From Ancylomarina sp. DW003 (GTDB lineage Bacteria > Bacteroidota > Bacteroidia > Bacteroidales > Marinifilaceae), in NCBI RefSeq assembly GCF_029029505.1, contig NZ_JAKJSD010000013.1, positions 60,368 through 124,367 on the forward strand: DNA of 64,000 bases, in the 5' to 3' direction. A model generated the notes under the pieces. The model did not search any database. It had not been told where the DNA came from and was given only the letters and a program-made list of their open reading frames with translations. Position numbers and translations under genes: made by a program. Shown here in pieces: positions 56,601 through 63,883 of the stretch (positions are counted from its first letter, which is position 1; each line of letters opens with the position of its first letter).

Positions 56601-57743
56601 ATTTAATGGGATTCGCCCTACTTCTATTTCTTGTTTTTCATTTGTATATTTATAGTAATTCAGAGCATTATCCAGAACAGCGTCTACCGTTTTTGCTTGT
56701 ATATTAACTTTATCCTCATCTTCTTTGTATTGGTATTGAATATAATCTGAGTAAAAAGGTGTTGTTATACTTTTTAAATACCAAGTAGATATATAAGCAT
56801 CTTCCTCCTCCATTTTTGTATCGATAAATACACTTGGCTCAAATTCATACTCAACAGAATAACACAAATCAGCCTTTTTTTTATGTCTAGCCTCACAAAT
56901 AGTCGACTCTTTGCTGAAAGCTTGTTTTTCAACAAAATTTGAACTCATTCCAAATTCATAGCAAACACCTGCTACAGTCGTAATCAAAAAGCCATTAATT
57001 TCATTGTCTTTATAAGAAACTTGCAAGTCAACATCCGCATCGCAATGCAAAGTAAATTTCACTCCCTTTTTAGGAATGTAAAAGCTACCTGCTAAACCAG
57101 GTGCGGAGAATATATACTTATCAGGTTCTGAATCCCAGATTTCTTTCTTTTTACCTTCTGAATAGTCTAATATTTTATTAAAACTCTTTTCTACCGAAGT
57201 GAAATCATAAGGTATTTTATTATACCAGAATCCTTTTACATCAATCTTACTTTTCTGCTTTTTCTGATATTCCGACGTCCATATTTCTTTCTTTAATTCA
57301 CCTCTAAACTCATCAGGATAACCACGCACAATACGGGCTACTGCCCCACCGCCTTGCAAGTTCCAGGTCATACCCAGAGGGCCGTTTTTGTCGTTTACTT
57401 TTACCCCGTTCGATTGATAAACCAAACCTATGGGTACCGACATACCTTGTGCCGGCAGTGTGAATAGCGGTATACTAACATTTACGGCTCCTGTATATAA
57501 GTTGGGCGATGCCGTTGCTGCCCTAACCAGGGATGCTGCATGTGCCGATGGCATAATGGGCATGGAAACAGGAGCAATTCCTCCCGAGCTGCTGCCACCT
57601 CCTGCTGATTTGGTTCGGCTTTCTGTTTTCACCTTGGGTATCTTCAAGCTATCCTGATTCACTATGGGTAGTTGAGCCTTTAGGTTGAAACAAAAGAACA
57701 AACTTAGGGTGATAATTAGAGTGCGCTGTATAATTCTTGTCAT
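50634..57743 (-). CDS. Full-length Rhs polymorphic toxin with embedded dockerin-like pair
   Basis: This 2,369-residue protein starts MTRIIQRTLIITLSLFFCF, a signal peptide; an ATG seven codons upstream also exists. The N-terminal region has the Bacteroidota Rhs opening (TGAVNVSIPLFTLPAQGMSV), then YD repeats to about 1,730. At about 1,760-1,840 two EF-hand-like loops (GDANNNTEVDVDDL and SDSNGDGFINEMD) form a dockerin-like pair. The core end DHLGHSRVVLD and HHARQYDAEIGRW follows, then a glycine-rich pretoxin and a unique tip of about 140 residues (NHTGQQ onward) with no recognised motif. It is coupled to a lipoprotein immunity gene and sits 48 bases after the fibre gene. Confidence 0.9.
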   Translation of the reverse strand: MTRIIQRTLIITLSLFFCFNLKAQLPIVNQDSLKIPKVKTESRTKSAGGGSSSGGIAPVSMPIMPSAHAASLVRAATASPNLYTGAVNVSIPLFTLPAQGMSVPIGLVYQSNGVKVNDKNGPLGMTWNLQGGGAVARIVRGYPDEFRGELKKEIWTSEYQKKQKSKIDVKGFWYNKIPYDFTSVEKSFNKILDYSEGKKKEIWDSEPDKYIFSAPGLAGSFYIPKKGVKFTLHCDADVDLQVSYKDNEINGFLITTVAGVCYEFGMSSNFVEKQAFSKESTICEARHKKKADLCYSVEYEFEPSVFIDTKMEEEDAYISTWYLKSITTPFYSDYIQYQYKEDEDKVNIQAKTVDAVLDNALNYYKYTNEKQEIEVGRIPLNESYLSQIYSIKQTTVKVFKPKRLIGISSRSSKIVFDYTNDNKDKRINRIALFGADKKTVIKTNVLEYQANEARISELNCPLMDNRIVYRRSSYSGKAGTARSNRGSATTTRRNTDNSNQVKMPERFFLSNIKELSKSGSDQIDLFSFEYLRPEFLPEIGSQSQNHFGYYTAYPDFKSLFNIDSESNYYSLLALNNRPDRRGNRQRSVSPIELTVPNGLLAGMRNPTGAQTQFIYESKPEGNILKKSIIKDGKQVVQKMDYVYNAPVSPYGSTSNIYPAGDYQFGLSPWGRTEIFLTQASPLGYGNVELNTNGSKSQLFFTTAFDYDNAINESTFLKKTFKNVVLDWSDADTGYYTGGKETYVDIQMFLDQVTKLYPNQMSSINSLWKETAGNGKNEEFNSIEYLEYVVRVLTKKYRPDGLNGCKINYHEKLVTEKVDHVGRPTERDQLRGKILRKESYNLAGKLSSVEEYNYTPFLLNEYTDKQQPFIVSKSYTEAGDDKYIVPYSINYETLRLNKVQTTTYTSDGIKLKSTSTIDKYASLFPLLPEQTSSHNINNGDKVKTIIAYKSFQSSTKSSRTKSAEIKDDGDDDSGNGGGSANTSLKKTPYPKYLPNKQTIYKNGLLLSGSEVVFDEEKKLAKHVKSYIGGDYEITDYYDKFDSYGRILQTHGRDGIYTSYRYKGSQIELIAENATYDQIKSGKPEDLRKKLPDANFISVTYSPEGFMKTKTGVNGLSVYYDYDDFGRFKQLSDFEKNALKGYEYQYGRVGQKVTEKKLGIGEMQIGLSFVVGGYTERTSKGLSTKGKNYIASYTFRKEGALFQERNKSEKAFKSLEYQDGLGRAIQQIALKTLPGEYSMVKGFEYDSLGRQSTQYRNLPMLTNGSYKDSWKTYLKSAYQSSYKSESLFDDYNRLSKQGRFGENYALNAHASNYSYGMNKSGIPSYSIEQGDDEFKAKTYASGTLFRNVVYFEGITNVSYKNMDGQVVRKAAIKGKVTTDPTYETALITDYVYDDYGNLRAILPPQAKGDVNQDKFVYQFHYDKRGRVYKKKIPGAGSIVLKYDDLDRPINETDARGNTTYVKYDKFSRPIETGLRLRSATGTDSDVPLQKSYYDNYEFDFARANPPSFKNAKYNKGRSTGSETKVLGEEVWIKSVNYYDKRGRLIEVISQNNTGGIDKIKNSYDFEGKVLSSVLIKNYKGKEWIVTREYAYGKTGELLDVSHKVNKERKVILNAFKYKPDGALAEKRMHNGKIKTKYEYDELDRMVKTATEKHFELELAFDSNLDGTQNTPYYDGSLSAMAWKTAGKERMTYSFDYDDYKNLKAANSNDHAYTASYSYNKNGNIDQLQRFDSIGLYQSLTYKYKGNQLDSLKRNNTEEVEVWPGDANNNTEVDVDDLLDVGYNWYLKVRPRDKRSDEWMAWWVKRRKGDKTVFSDSNGDGFINEMDTVAINQNLLKSHPTAKINKNNTYGYQYDANGNMVFDEYKNIEIHYNHLNLPDTIIAHGQGKIINVYLADGSLLQRKVIVIEGQGEDAKEKEIDRLDYQGEFLFQEDRLSKIITEEGYVSPSETNKKKLTYFYVVSDHLGHSRVVLDEKENVVQTTAYYPYGLPITDLSSETKYKYLYTGKEFVGEFGLNWYDHHARQYDAEIGRWSAIDPQLVSASPYMGMGNNPMMMIDPDGENPLVAAIIIGAVIAGGSYTASVAFSDGGFSNWNWGQFVSSVGVGAVSGAITYGIGGAFGGVGGGYSSFGAKAINEMGRAFAHGIAQGSLSGLQGGDIRGGFASGALGSLGGSAFGAVGGKFAKSMGGTVGFSALSGGIGAELSGGDFWRGAGAGATIGLLNHTGQQLKQKLERPGRINLKKKPVRGFKRWMRYINRYNGVDPESGKAFNLSDMVDPRTVPKKNWFMGMFDLTTSISGTSDGVRWSIQDNTISSSHINNITRISPYEKMVGNKPLLIIRAYRYQEVGVFSLMFSDYNSFNNYCKYIGLNNKQ

Positions 57744-57791
57744 AAAAAACGAAGTGTAGGTCATTAACTCTTAATTCAATAAAAGAACGGT

Positions 57792-60700
57792 TTAGTTTAC
57801 CCGCATGATAAAAGCTAAAACATAATAGGGTAGGGTATGCGAATGCTCTCCATCGGCATAAATTGAATGGGCATGTTTATTTTGACTTGCGGATGCGGTC
57901 CCAGCATACTGAGTATAAATACTTGAAGCCGCATTTGTAGAGAAATTAGAATCAAGTTCACCATCCATAGTTCTTCTACCTCCTTTTCCTTTACCTCCAG
58001 GGTTACTATCGTCTACTGTAGTAGAATATCGCACACCTTTTTTTGCACTAATCTTATGCGTGTGCTCCATATTGTGCCTGTGTTCAGGTATATCCGCTTG
58101 AGTCAATTTATAGGTATTGGTTTTTCCACTATGTGAATGATCTCCATTTTCACTGGTTTGAACTGTATTCTCAACTCTCCCGCCTGATTTACCTATATCA
58201 TAAGCTGATTTGCCCGGATAGTTTCCTACAATAAAACGTCCTCTAAGGTCAGGTGTTCTTTTCCCATTCTGAGTTGAACCGTCGCAAAGAGCCCAGCCGT
58301 TAGGGATCGTTGTTCCGGACCACATAATAATTCCACCAATGGGAATACTTCCCGCCGTCCATGTCTTTTTTTCTGCTTCACTCACAAACTGGCGATTAGC
58401 ATCCGTTGTAATCATAGTCGCACTATGACTACCGGGGTGAGTATATTTATTCGCACCTTCTTCAATGCCTGCCAGTTTTGTTTTTTCTGCATCAGATACA
58501 AATCGATTAGTCGAATTGGTCGCAATCATATTCGCTGAATGCGTGCTTGGGTGTGTGTATTTATTGGCTCCCACTTGAATTCCTGCCAACTTTGTTTTTT
58601 CTGCATCCGTAGTAAAGCGACGATTGGCATCAGTAGTAATCATAGATGCTGCATGAGAATTTGGGTGCGTGTATTTATTGGCTCCCGCTTGAATTCCTGC
58701 CAACTTTGTTTTTTCTGCATCCGTTGTAAAACGTTTATTCGCATTCGTTGTAATCATACTTGCCGGATGTGTACCCGGATGCGTGTATTTATTAGCTCCT
58801 GCTTGAATTCCTGCTAGTTTTGCTTTTTCAGCATCCGTCGTAAAACGATTAGTCGCATCCGTTGTAATCATAGTCGCACTATGGCTATTGGGATGAGTAT
58901 ATTTATTAGCTCCCGCTTGAATTCCTGCTAGCTTTGTTTTTTCAGTATCCGTTGTAAAACGATTGTCTGCATCTGTAATAATTATACTTGCAGGGTGTGT
59001 GCCAGGGTGTACATACTTATTCGCCTCTACAGCAATTCTATCAAGCTTGTTTTTTAATGCCAATGTAAAATCATTGCTTGATAAATCCTTACCTCTCACT
59101 TTATCCACCTTATTATTCCAAACTGATTTTTCGGTATCTGTTACAAATCGATGCATTGCATCTGTTTCAATATCACCATTTCTATGAGAATGCAACTTTT
59201 GAGCATAGCGTTCCATCGTCACAGCTCCATCTTTTTTGATGATATCAATACCTGCTGCAGATAAGCTGGTAGTAGCATTTACTGTAGGCGTGTTTACGCC
59301 TCCTACTCCAACAAATTGGGCAGAAGAATTAATAACTTCTTTATCTTCACCTATTTTTATCTGATTGCTGGAAAGTTTATCAATACAAACTGCACCTGTA
59401 TTAAAATCACCTGATATCAACACTTTGGCATTATTACCAATCAACATCTTATCACTTCCACCTCCGTCAATACCATGACCAATAAACAGATTCCCACTCA
59501 GTGTATTCGTTTTTCCACTACCATGACCAATGAACAAATTTCCCTTACCTGAAAGGTTATTAAATGCTGTTGAATCTCCAATACTGATATTACGTTGAGC
59601 TGTCATTGAAGCATAAGCTGCCCGGTAGCCTAAATTAATATTTTGTTTGTTATTTGATCCTTCAGCAGATAAAGCAGCCTCATAGCCAATTGCAATATTG
59701 TTATCTCCGGAATTCTTTCCCATAGCCTTTGTTCCCATAGCTACAGAACTCTTTTGTTCTCCTAGCTCCATGCTACCATAACCCAAAGCTAAAGATTCTT
59801 TATTGTTGTTACGGCCACTCATGGCGTGGCTACCAATGGCAACATTCATTTGGCCAACATTATCAGAACCGCCTTGAATATTTTGTCCTGCTTTCGATCC
59901 TACAAAAACATTATTAGAGGCATTTGCAGACGACTGTCCTGCCTGAAAACCGACTACAACATTTTCGTCACCACCTTCAAACAAATTATATCCTGCTTTG
60001 TGACCAATCAGGGTGTTTTTTGCACCTAATATTTTTTTCTGTTTTTCGTGCTCACCCAATATTACATTACTCTCATCCGTTCCATTGTATTCATAGTAAC
60101 TGGATTCCAAGTCGTCATAAATAAATTTGTAAGGAGGATTAAACTCTCCATAGTCATAAATCTTCTTTCCATCAGCATCTACATTTCCCGTTGGAATTTT
60201 CATTCTCACTTTAGTCCACTTCTGTCCTGTTGTTAAAGCATTAGACCAATCATTAAGAATGGTATCCGTAGCGTACCAACGATCAATTTTCTCAGGATCG
60301 AGTGCACTAAAAACCTTTCCATTATAAATAACAAAATCACCACTTAATTGTATGCCTCCAAGTTTCGCATGAGTCGACATTGGTAATTGATAGTTATTCG
60401 CATTTTTCTCAATAGCTAATAACTTAGTGACCAGAGAATCTGCAAAGTTATTATCGCTGCGGGTTGCTCCATCTTCAATATTATCTAGCTTTAATTTAAG
60501 ACTTTGAGTAAAATTGTTCTCTGTATAGTTAAGCGTATCAAGCTTTACTTTCATCTTAATCACCGTATCGTTTAAGGTAGTATGATCTGCCTCAATAATT
60601 GACATTCTATTGTCCTGATAGACTTTATCCGCATTTTGTGCACTAGCCAACGAATCAATTTTTAGTATGAGAAGGTCTTTTGTACTACTTAAAAGATTCT

Positions 60701-61718
60701 TAATATCTTTATCTGCACTAAGCCTTTCCTCTCGTAAATTTTCTTCCAAAAGTTTTAGCTTCGTTCTAATAATCTCAGTCGTATCTTTTAGTCCTGTTTC
60801 AAGAGCATTTAATTTAAATGCCATATCCTGATGAATAATGTCATTCTTAATCTTAAGTAAGTTTAGTTTTTGGTCAACTGAAATTCTAAGGCTTTGTGCT
60901 GTGTCCCGGATAATTGATTTGAGTTCAGAAAGCCCTGAATTTAAATTCAGCCGATGAGCAGATAAGGAATCCATAATTTTAAGATTCAGGCTTGCCATAT
61001 CTAATTTCAGACTTTCATAACTGGCTTTAGACTTCTTGTATTTATTTTCAGTATTAAGCCTTAACTGCTTTGCTGTATCCTGTAATGCTATTTTTAATTT
61101 AGAGAGTTCTTCATTTCGAATCAGACGTTGAGCAGATAATGAATCCATAATTTTGAGATTCAGGTTCTCCATATCCAATCTTAAATTTTCTGAAACTATT
61201 TGGGCTTGATTGAATCGACTTTCGGTATAGCCTCTTAACTGCCTTGCTGTATCCTGCAGTATTGACTTCAATGATGAGCACTCCTCATTTAGCTTAAGAC
61301 GATGAACATAAAGGGAATCTAAAATATTTAAATTCAAGTTTTCTATATCAAACCTCAAATTTTCTGAATCCGTCTGAATCCTATTCAAAAGATTTGCTTC
61401 ACTATCCCTATTCTGTTGCTCCAAATTCTGAATCAACAGATTAACCCTTTCACGATTTATTTTTGCCGTATCAGCCAGCATCTGTTTAAGAAGATTGAGG
61501 GTCACTTCAGCTCTCAGACTGTTTGTTCCTGATTCGTATATTAGTCCCTTCTCAATTGAATAATTGTAGCATGAATTAATTAAATCATAAAATTCACTCT
61601 GTCCGGGCGCATTACCACTTCTGAAATGGCTTTCCAATATCGTTTTATCAACTTGTGCCTGCGCGGAGAAAATTAAAAGCACAATAAAACTGGTAATAAG
61701 GTAGAATTTTCTGGTCAT
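57792..61718 (-). CDS. Secreted coiled-coil fibre with tail-collar C terminus
   Basis: The 1,308-residue protein has a signal peptide (1-21). A long coiled coil (about 60-390) contains three 58-residue repeats. A YadA-head-like block of VG..AG and AIG..A units (about 565-770) is followed by about six 38-residue HP repeats (YTHP.(S/T)H.A.MI, about 885-1,105). A phage tail-collar domain closes the protein (about 1,120-1,308; GGIIMWSGTTIPNGWALCDG, RTPDLRGRFIVG, DHSHSG). The build is that of a trimeric tail fibre or adhesin. It is co-transcribed with the cohesin-like gene and the Rhs gene, so it may be the delivery or attachment part of the system (inference). Confidence 0.85.
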   Translation of the reverse strand: MTRKFYLITSFIVLLIFSAQAQVDKTILESHFRSGNAPGQSEFYDLINSCYNYSIEKGLIYESGTNSLRAEVTLNLLKQMLADTAKINRERVNLLIQNLEQQNRDSEANLLNRIQTDSENLRFDIENLNLNILDSLYVHRLKLNEECSSLKSILQDTARQLRGYTESRFNQAQIVSENLRLDMENLNLKIMDSLSAQRLIRNEELSKLKIALQDTAKQLRLNTENKYKKSKASYESLKLDMASLNLKIMDSLSAHRLNLNSGLSELKSIIRDTAQSLRISVDQKLNLLKIKNDIIHQDMAFKLNALETGLKDTTEIIRTKLKLLEENLREERLSADKDIKNLLSSTKDLLILKIDSLASAQNADKVYQDNRMSIIEADHTTLNDTVIKMKVKLDTLNYTENNFTQSLKLKLDNIEDGATRSDNNFADSLVTKLLAIEKNANNYQLPMSTHAKLGGIQLSGDFVIYNGKVFSALDPEKIDRWYATDTILNDWSNALTTGQKWTKVRMKIPTGNVDADGKKIYDYGEFNPPYKFIYDDLESSYYEYNGTDESNVILGEHEKQKKILGAKNTLIGHKAGYNLFEGGDENVVVGFQAGQSSANASNNVFVGSKAGQNIQGGSDNVGQMNVAIGSHAMSGRNNNKESLALGYGSMELGEQKSSVAMGTKAMGKNSGDNNIAIGYEAALSAEGSNNKQNINLGYRAAYASMTAQRNISIGDSTAFNNLSGKGNLFIGHGSGKTNTLSGNLFIGHGIDGGGSDKMLIGNNAKVLISGDFNTGAVCIDKLSSNQIKIGEDKEVINSSAQFVGVGGVNTPTVNATTSLSAAGIDIIKKDGAVTMERYAQKLHSHRNGDIETDAMHRFVTDTEKSVWNNKVDKVRGKDLSSNDFTLALKNKLDRIAVEANKYVHPGTHPASIIITDADNRFTTDTEKTKLAGIQAGANKYTHPNSHSATMITTDATNRFTTDAEKAKLAGIQAGANKYTHPGTHPASMITTNANKRFTTDAEKTKLAGIQAGANKYTHPNSHAASMITTDANRRFTTDAEKTKLAGIQVGANKYTHPSTHSANMIATNSTNRFVSDAEKTKLAGIEEGANKYTHPGSHSATMITTDANRQFVSEAEKKTWTAGSIPIGGIIMWSGTTIPNGWALCDGSTQNGKRTPDLRGRFIVGNYPGKSAYDIGKSGGRVENTVQTSENGDHSHSGKTNTYKLTQADIPEHRHNMEHTHKISAKKGVRYSTTVDDSNPGGKGKGGRRTMDGELDSNFSTNAASSIYTQYAGTASASQNKHAHSIYADGEHSHTLPYYVLAFIMRVN
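58400..59060. repeat. 114-bp tandem repeats in the fibre gene
   Basis: Five good and one weaker unit of 114 bp encode 38 residues each (RFTTDAEKTKLAGIQ.GANKY, then THP..H.A.MI). The phrase TCCTGC(C/T)A recurs exactly every 114 bases at 58581, 58695, 58809 and 58923. The units are nearly identical, allowing copy-number change. Confidence 0.85.
60870..61400. repeat. 174-bp repeats in the coiled-coil region
   Basis: Three 58-residue units share (S/Y)E(N/S)L(R/K), D(I/M), LNLxI(L/M)DSL and QDTA or RDTA phrases. Identity is lower than in the 114-bp array, so they are older. Confidence 0.7.
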
Positions 61719-61771
61719 ATCTTTTATCTCTTCTGTAGAATTTGAAACTGTAGATTTATTATATGTTGGAT

Positions 61772-62578
61772 TTATTCCTTAAGAATTTTAAGAACGTCTT
61801 TTTCCCACTCATCATAAATTATTGTTATTAAATACAAACCTTCTTTAAATGATGACAGATCAACTTCAATAATATTATCGTATTTTCGTTTTTTTGCGGA
61901 AACCAAAACACCTTTCAAATCGTAGACTAATACTTGTTCGACTGAGTTGATAAAATCGAAAGGAATATTGATCCAAACTTTAGATTTAGTTGGGTTTGGA
62001 CTTGCGGTTAATATTCGGCTCTTTTTTCGTGCTTCGCAATCAATATCTATAGCAAAATCGAAAGGCTCTATTTCCAAAGCCGCTTTTTTAGAGTCCTGCG
62101 CTTTTAGATTTGCTGCTGAAAAGTAGATTTCATAATTACAATCATTTTCAACTAGTTTTTGAGAGACTTCAGGTTGTATTTTAAAATTGAACATTAAAGG
62201 CAGAGAACTCATCTTTAGTGTTTTCTCTCTTCCTTTTAATACAATAGAATACAAGGCATAATTGGAATCAATTCTTTGCATTTCCATGTATTCAGAAGGG
62301 TGTAGACCCAATAAATCCGGGTTTGCTTTTATGTGCAATGAATCGGCATAAATCGCAGTTGGATCAAAACCAATATTAAAAGTAATTCCCTGTAAACCAT
62401 CCAGAAATCCATCAGAATCAATACCAAAATCCGCATTAAAATTCACATTTGACGTTCCGCTTGTAAATACAATATTTCTATCGTGAAAATCTGCACTTAT
62501 TGTTTGGGCATTTATAAACTTCGAAACCACTACAAATACTATTAACGTAATTGTTCTGTAATATTTTATTCTTAACAT
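61772..62578 (-). CDS. Cohesin-like protein with type IX secretion sorting domain
   Basis: The 268-residue protein has a signal peptide (1-24) and a beta-rich domain at about 30-160. Its layout LQGITFNIGFDPTAIYADSL and later LPLMFNFKI follows the cohesin pattern (nine-strand jelly roll with the FxxxFDP start). A type IX secretion C-terminal domain (about 190-268) has ASPNPTKSKVWINIP, VYDLKGVLV and FKEGLYLI. It is therefore expected to be carried to the cell surface. The downstream Rhs protein has a dockerin-like pair, so a cohesin-dockerin contact is possible. It is the first gene of the fibre/Rhs operon. The cohesin call is by pattern only. Confidence 0.7.
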   Translation of the reverse strand: MLRIKYYRTITLIVFVVVSKFINAQTISADFHDRNIVFTSGTSNVNFNADFGIDSDGFLDGLQGITFNIGFDPTAIYADSLHIKANPDLLGLHPSEYMEMQRIDSNYALYSIVLKGREKTLKMSSLPLMFNFKIQPEVSQKLVENDCNYEIYFSAANLKAQDSKKAALEIEPFDFAIDIDCEARKKSRILTASPNPTKSKVWINIPFDFINSVEQVLVYDLKGVLVSAKKRKYDNIIEVDLSSFKEGLYLITIIYDEWEKDVLKILKE

Positions 62579-62748
62579 TATTATAAGTTGGATTTATTTT
62601 ACTTGCATCGAAAACGGTAAGCAGATATTCAACAAAAGAATATAGATTCAAAATGAATTTTATTGCAAAAAAAAAAGTAGTTAAACAAAAATTATAATTG
62701 GGCACGAAACTACAAACAATTCATTAATAATAATACTGTCAAACTTGT

Positions 62749-62779
62749 CAAGTTTAATTATCTGACATAATTAAGTTTG
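62749..62779. promoter_or_regulatory. Dyad upstream of the fibre/Rhs operon
   Basis: CAAGTTTAATTAT and ATAATTAAGTTTG are inverted repeats (two mismatches) around CTGAC, about 170-200 bases before the first gene. It may be an operator; no regulator is known. Confidence 0.35.
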
Positions 62780-62997
62780 TCAAAAACCAGATTACAAACA
62801 ATTCCACAACTATTATGAATAGCTTAATTGGAAGTCTGATAAATTTTACCCTTGTATTGCCTAAATATGAGAATGCACGGTCCTTATTCTTGTAAGCTCA
62901 TTTTATTTTAAATCCCGGAAAACTATATCATATTCCATTTTAAACAGTGAAGTATAAACTTTCCAAATATCAATAGCTTTAACAGGCTAAAAAACAC

Positions 62998-63031
62998 AAA
63001 AGAGGATGCTAGCGAACCAGCATCCTCTTTT
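62998..63031 (-). terminator. Terminator of the DUF6266 gene
   Basis: A perfect 13-bp stem (AAAAGAGGATGCT with AGCATCCTCTTTT) around an eight-base loop, followed on the minus strand by a T-rich stretch. It lies about 230 bases after the gene's stop. Confidence 0.75.
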
Positions 63032-63259
63032 GCTCTGCGAGCATAAATGCACACAAATCAAACAAATCTATCCAAAACACAAACCCTTTCAATAACAAGC
63101 TACACAGAGGCTTTTGTCTATTTGCAAGAGAAGATAATAAAGACAGAAAGCATTATAGTTTAAACATGGTTTAAACTTTTATTTCGTTTTAACACCAATT
63201 TTAAGGAAAGCTGCAACGCATCGCGAAGCAGCTTAAAGAAATCAGAATTTAGAAAAAAT

Positions 63260-63883
63260 CTAAGTCAAAAGGATTGCCGAATAAAGATCCGGAGAAAACT
63301 TGTCTCCTTCTGCCGTTCCAAAAAACGCATACACATGAATATTTCCAACTGCAACCGGCAAGGTAATTTCGGCTGATTGGTCTGAACGAACTGCAGTCGT
63401 ATTTAAGATGTGAACTTTATCTGTAGTCATCACCAAAAGATGTAGCTTGTCATCAGCTTCACCAATACCGGTTCCACTTTCATCTTTCCATGCTAATTCA
63501 ATACCTAACACAACATCTGTATCATCCTGAATATTCAAATTCCCGGGAAGTGGTAAGGCTCCCACTGATGCATGAAAATCAGAGTAGTTCACCAAGGTTC
63601 CGCTTTCATCGAAAGCGGGCATATTGGTTTTGACAAACAGGTTGTAACCTGTCATTTTACCTGAGACTAAGTTCCATACGGGACGGATCAGACTTGAGAG
63701 CAGTGATGAGGCTAAACTGACTACCGACTTAAATCGGGTTCTCTGTTTTTGCTGTGCTTCGGTATTCGAAGCGTTTGGACCTGGAAGCGACTTGATATAA
63801 TTCACGCCTTTCCATGAGCTACCTACAATGGCGCCAACTTTTCCTGTGAATGGGCCCAGGATCCCTTGATTGTATTTTCCCAT
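63260..63883 (-). CDS. DUF6266-family protein
   Basis: The 207-residue protein starts MGKYNQGILGPFTGKVGAIV, the typical beginning of this Bacteroidota family. Later blocks are GSSWKGVNYIKSLP and ARxAWKDESGTG-like strand segments with IHVYAFFGTAEGDKFSPD near the end. I chose ATG 63883, 13 codons inside the longest frame, because the family begins there. There is no signal peptide. The function is unknown; the family often occurs near tail-like or surface-protein loci, which would suit the neighbouring fibre gene, but this is a loose link. Confidence 0.75.
   Translation of the reverse strand: MGKYNQGILGPFTGKVGAIVGSSWKGVNYIKSLPGPNASNTEAQQKQRTRFKSVVSLASSLLSSLIRPVWNLVSGKMTGYNLFVKTNMPAFDESGTLVNYSDFHASVGALPLPGNLNIQDDTDVVLGIELAWKDESGTGIGEADDKLHLLVMTTDKVHILNTTAVRSDQSAEITLPVAVGNIHVYAFFGTAEGDKFSPDLYSAILLT

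Larger units (their letters stand above)
62579..63259. other. Gap upstream of the fibre/Rhs operon
   Basis: This 681-base gap holds a 13-bp imperfect dyad at 62749-62779 and the terminator of the DUF6266 gene at 62998-63031. No consensus minus-strand promoter was found for the cohesin-like gene. A 75-codon ORF at 62478-62705 runs antisense-free into that gene and is not supported. Confidence 0.5.

Noticed and set aside
58400..59060. CRISPR-like or satellite repeats
   Set aside because: The 114-bp units are in frame inside one protein and encode a 38-residue motif.
37333..62578. Prophage or T6SS gene cluster
   Set aside because: Apart from the collar domain there are no capsid, terminase, tail-tube, VgrG or Hcp genes, and no integrase or att repeats were seen.
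62478..62705. 75-codon minus-strand ORF across the cohesin-like gene start
   Set aside because: Overlaps the signal peptide of a better-supported gene in another frame.
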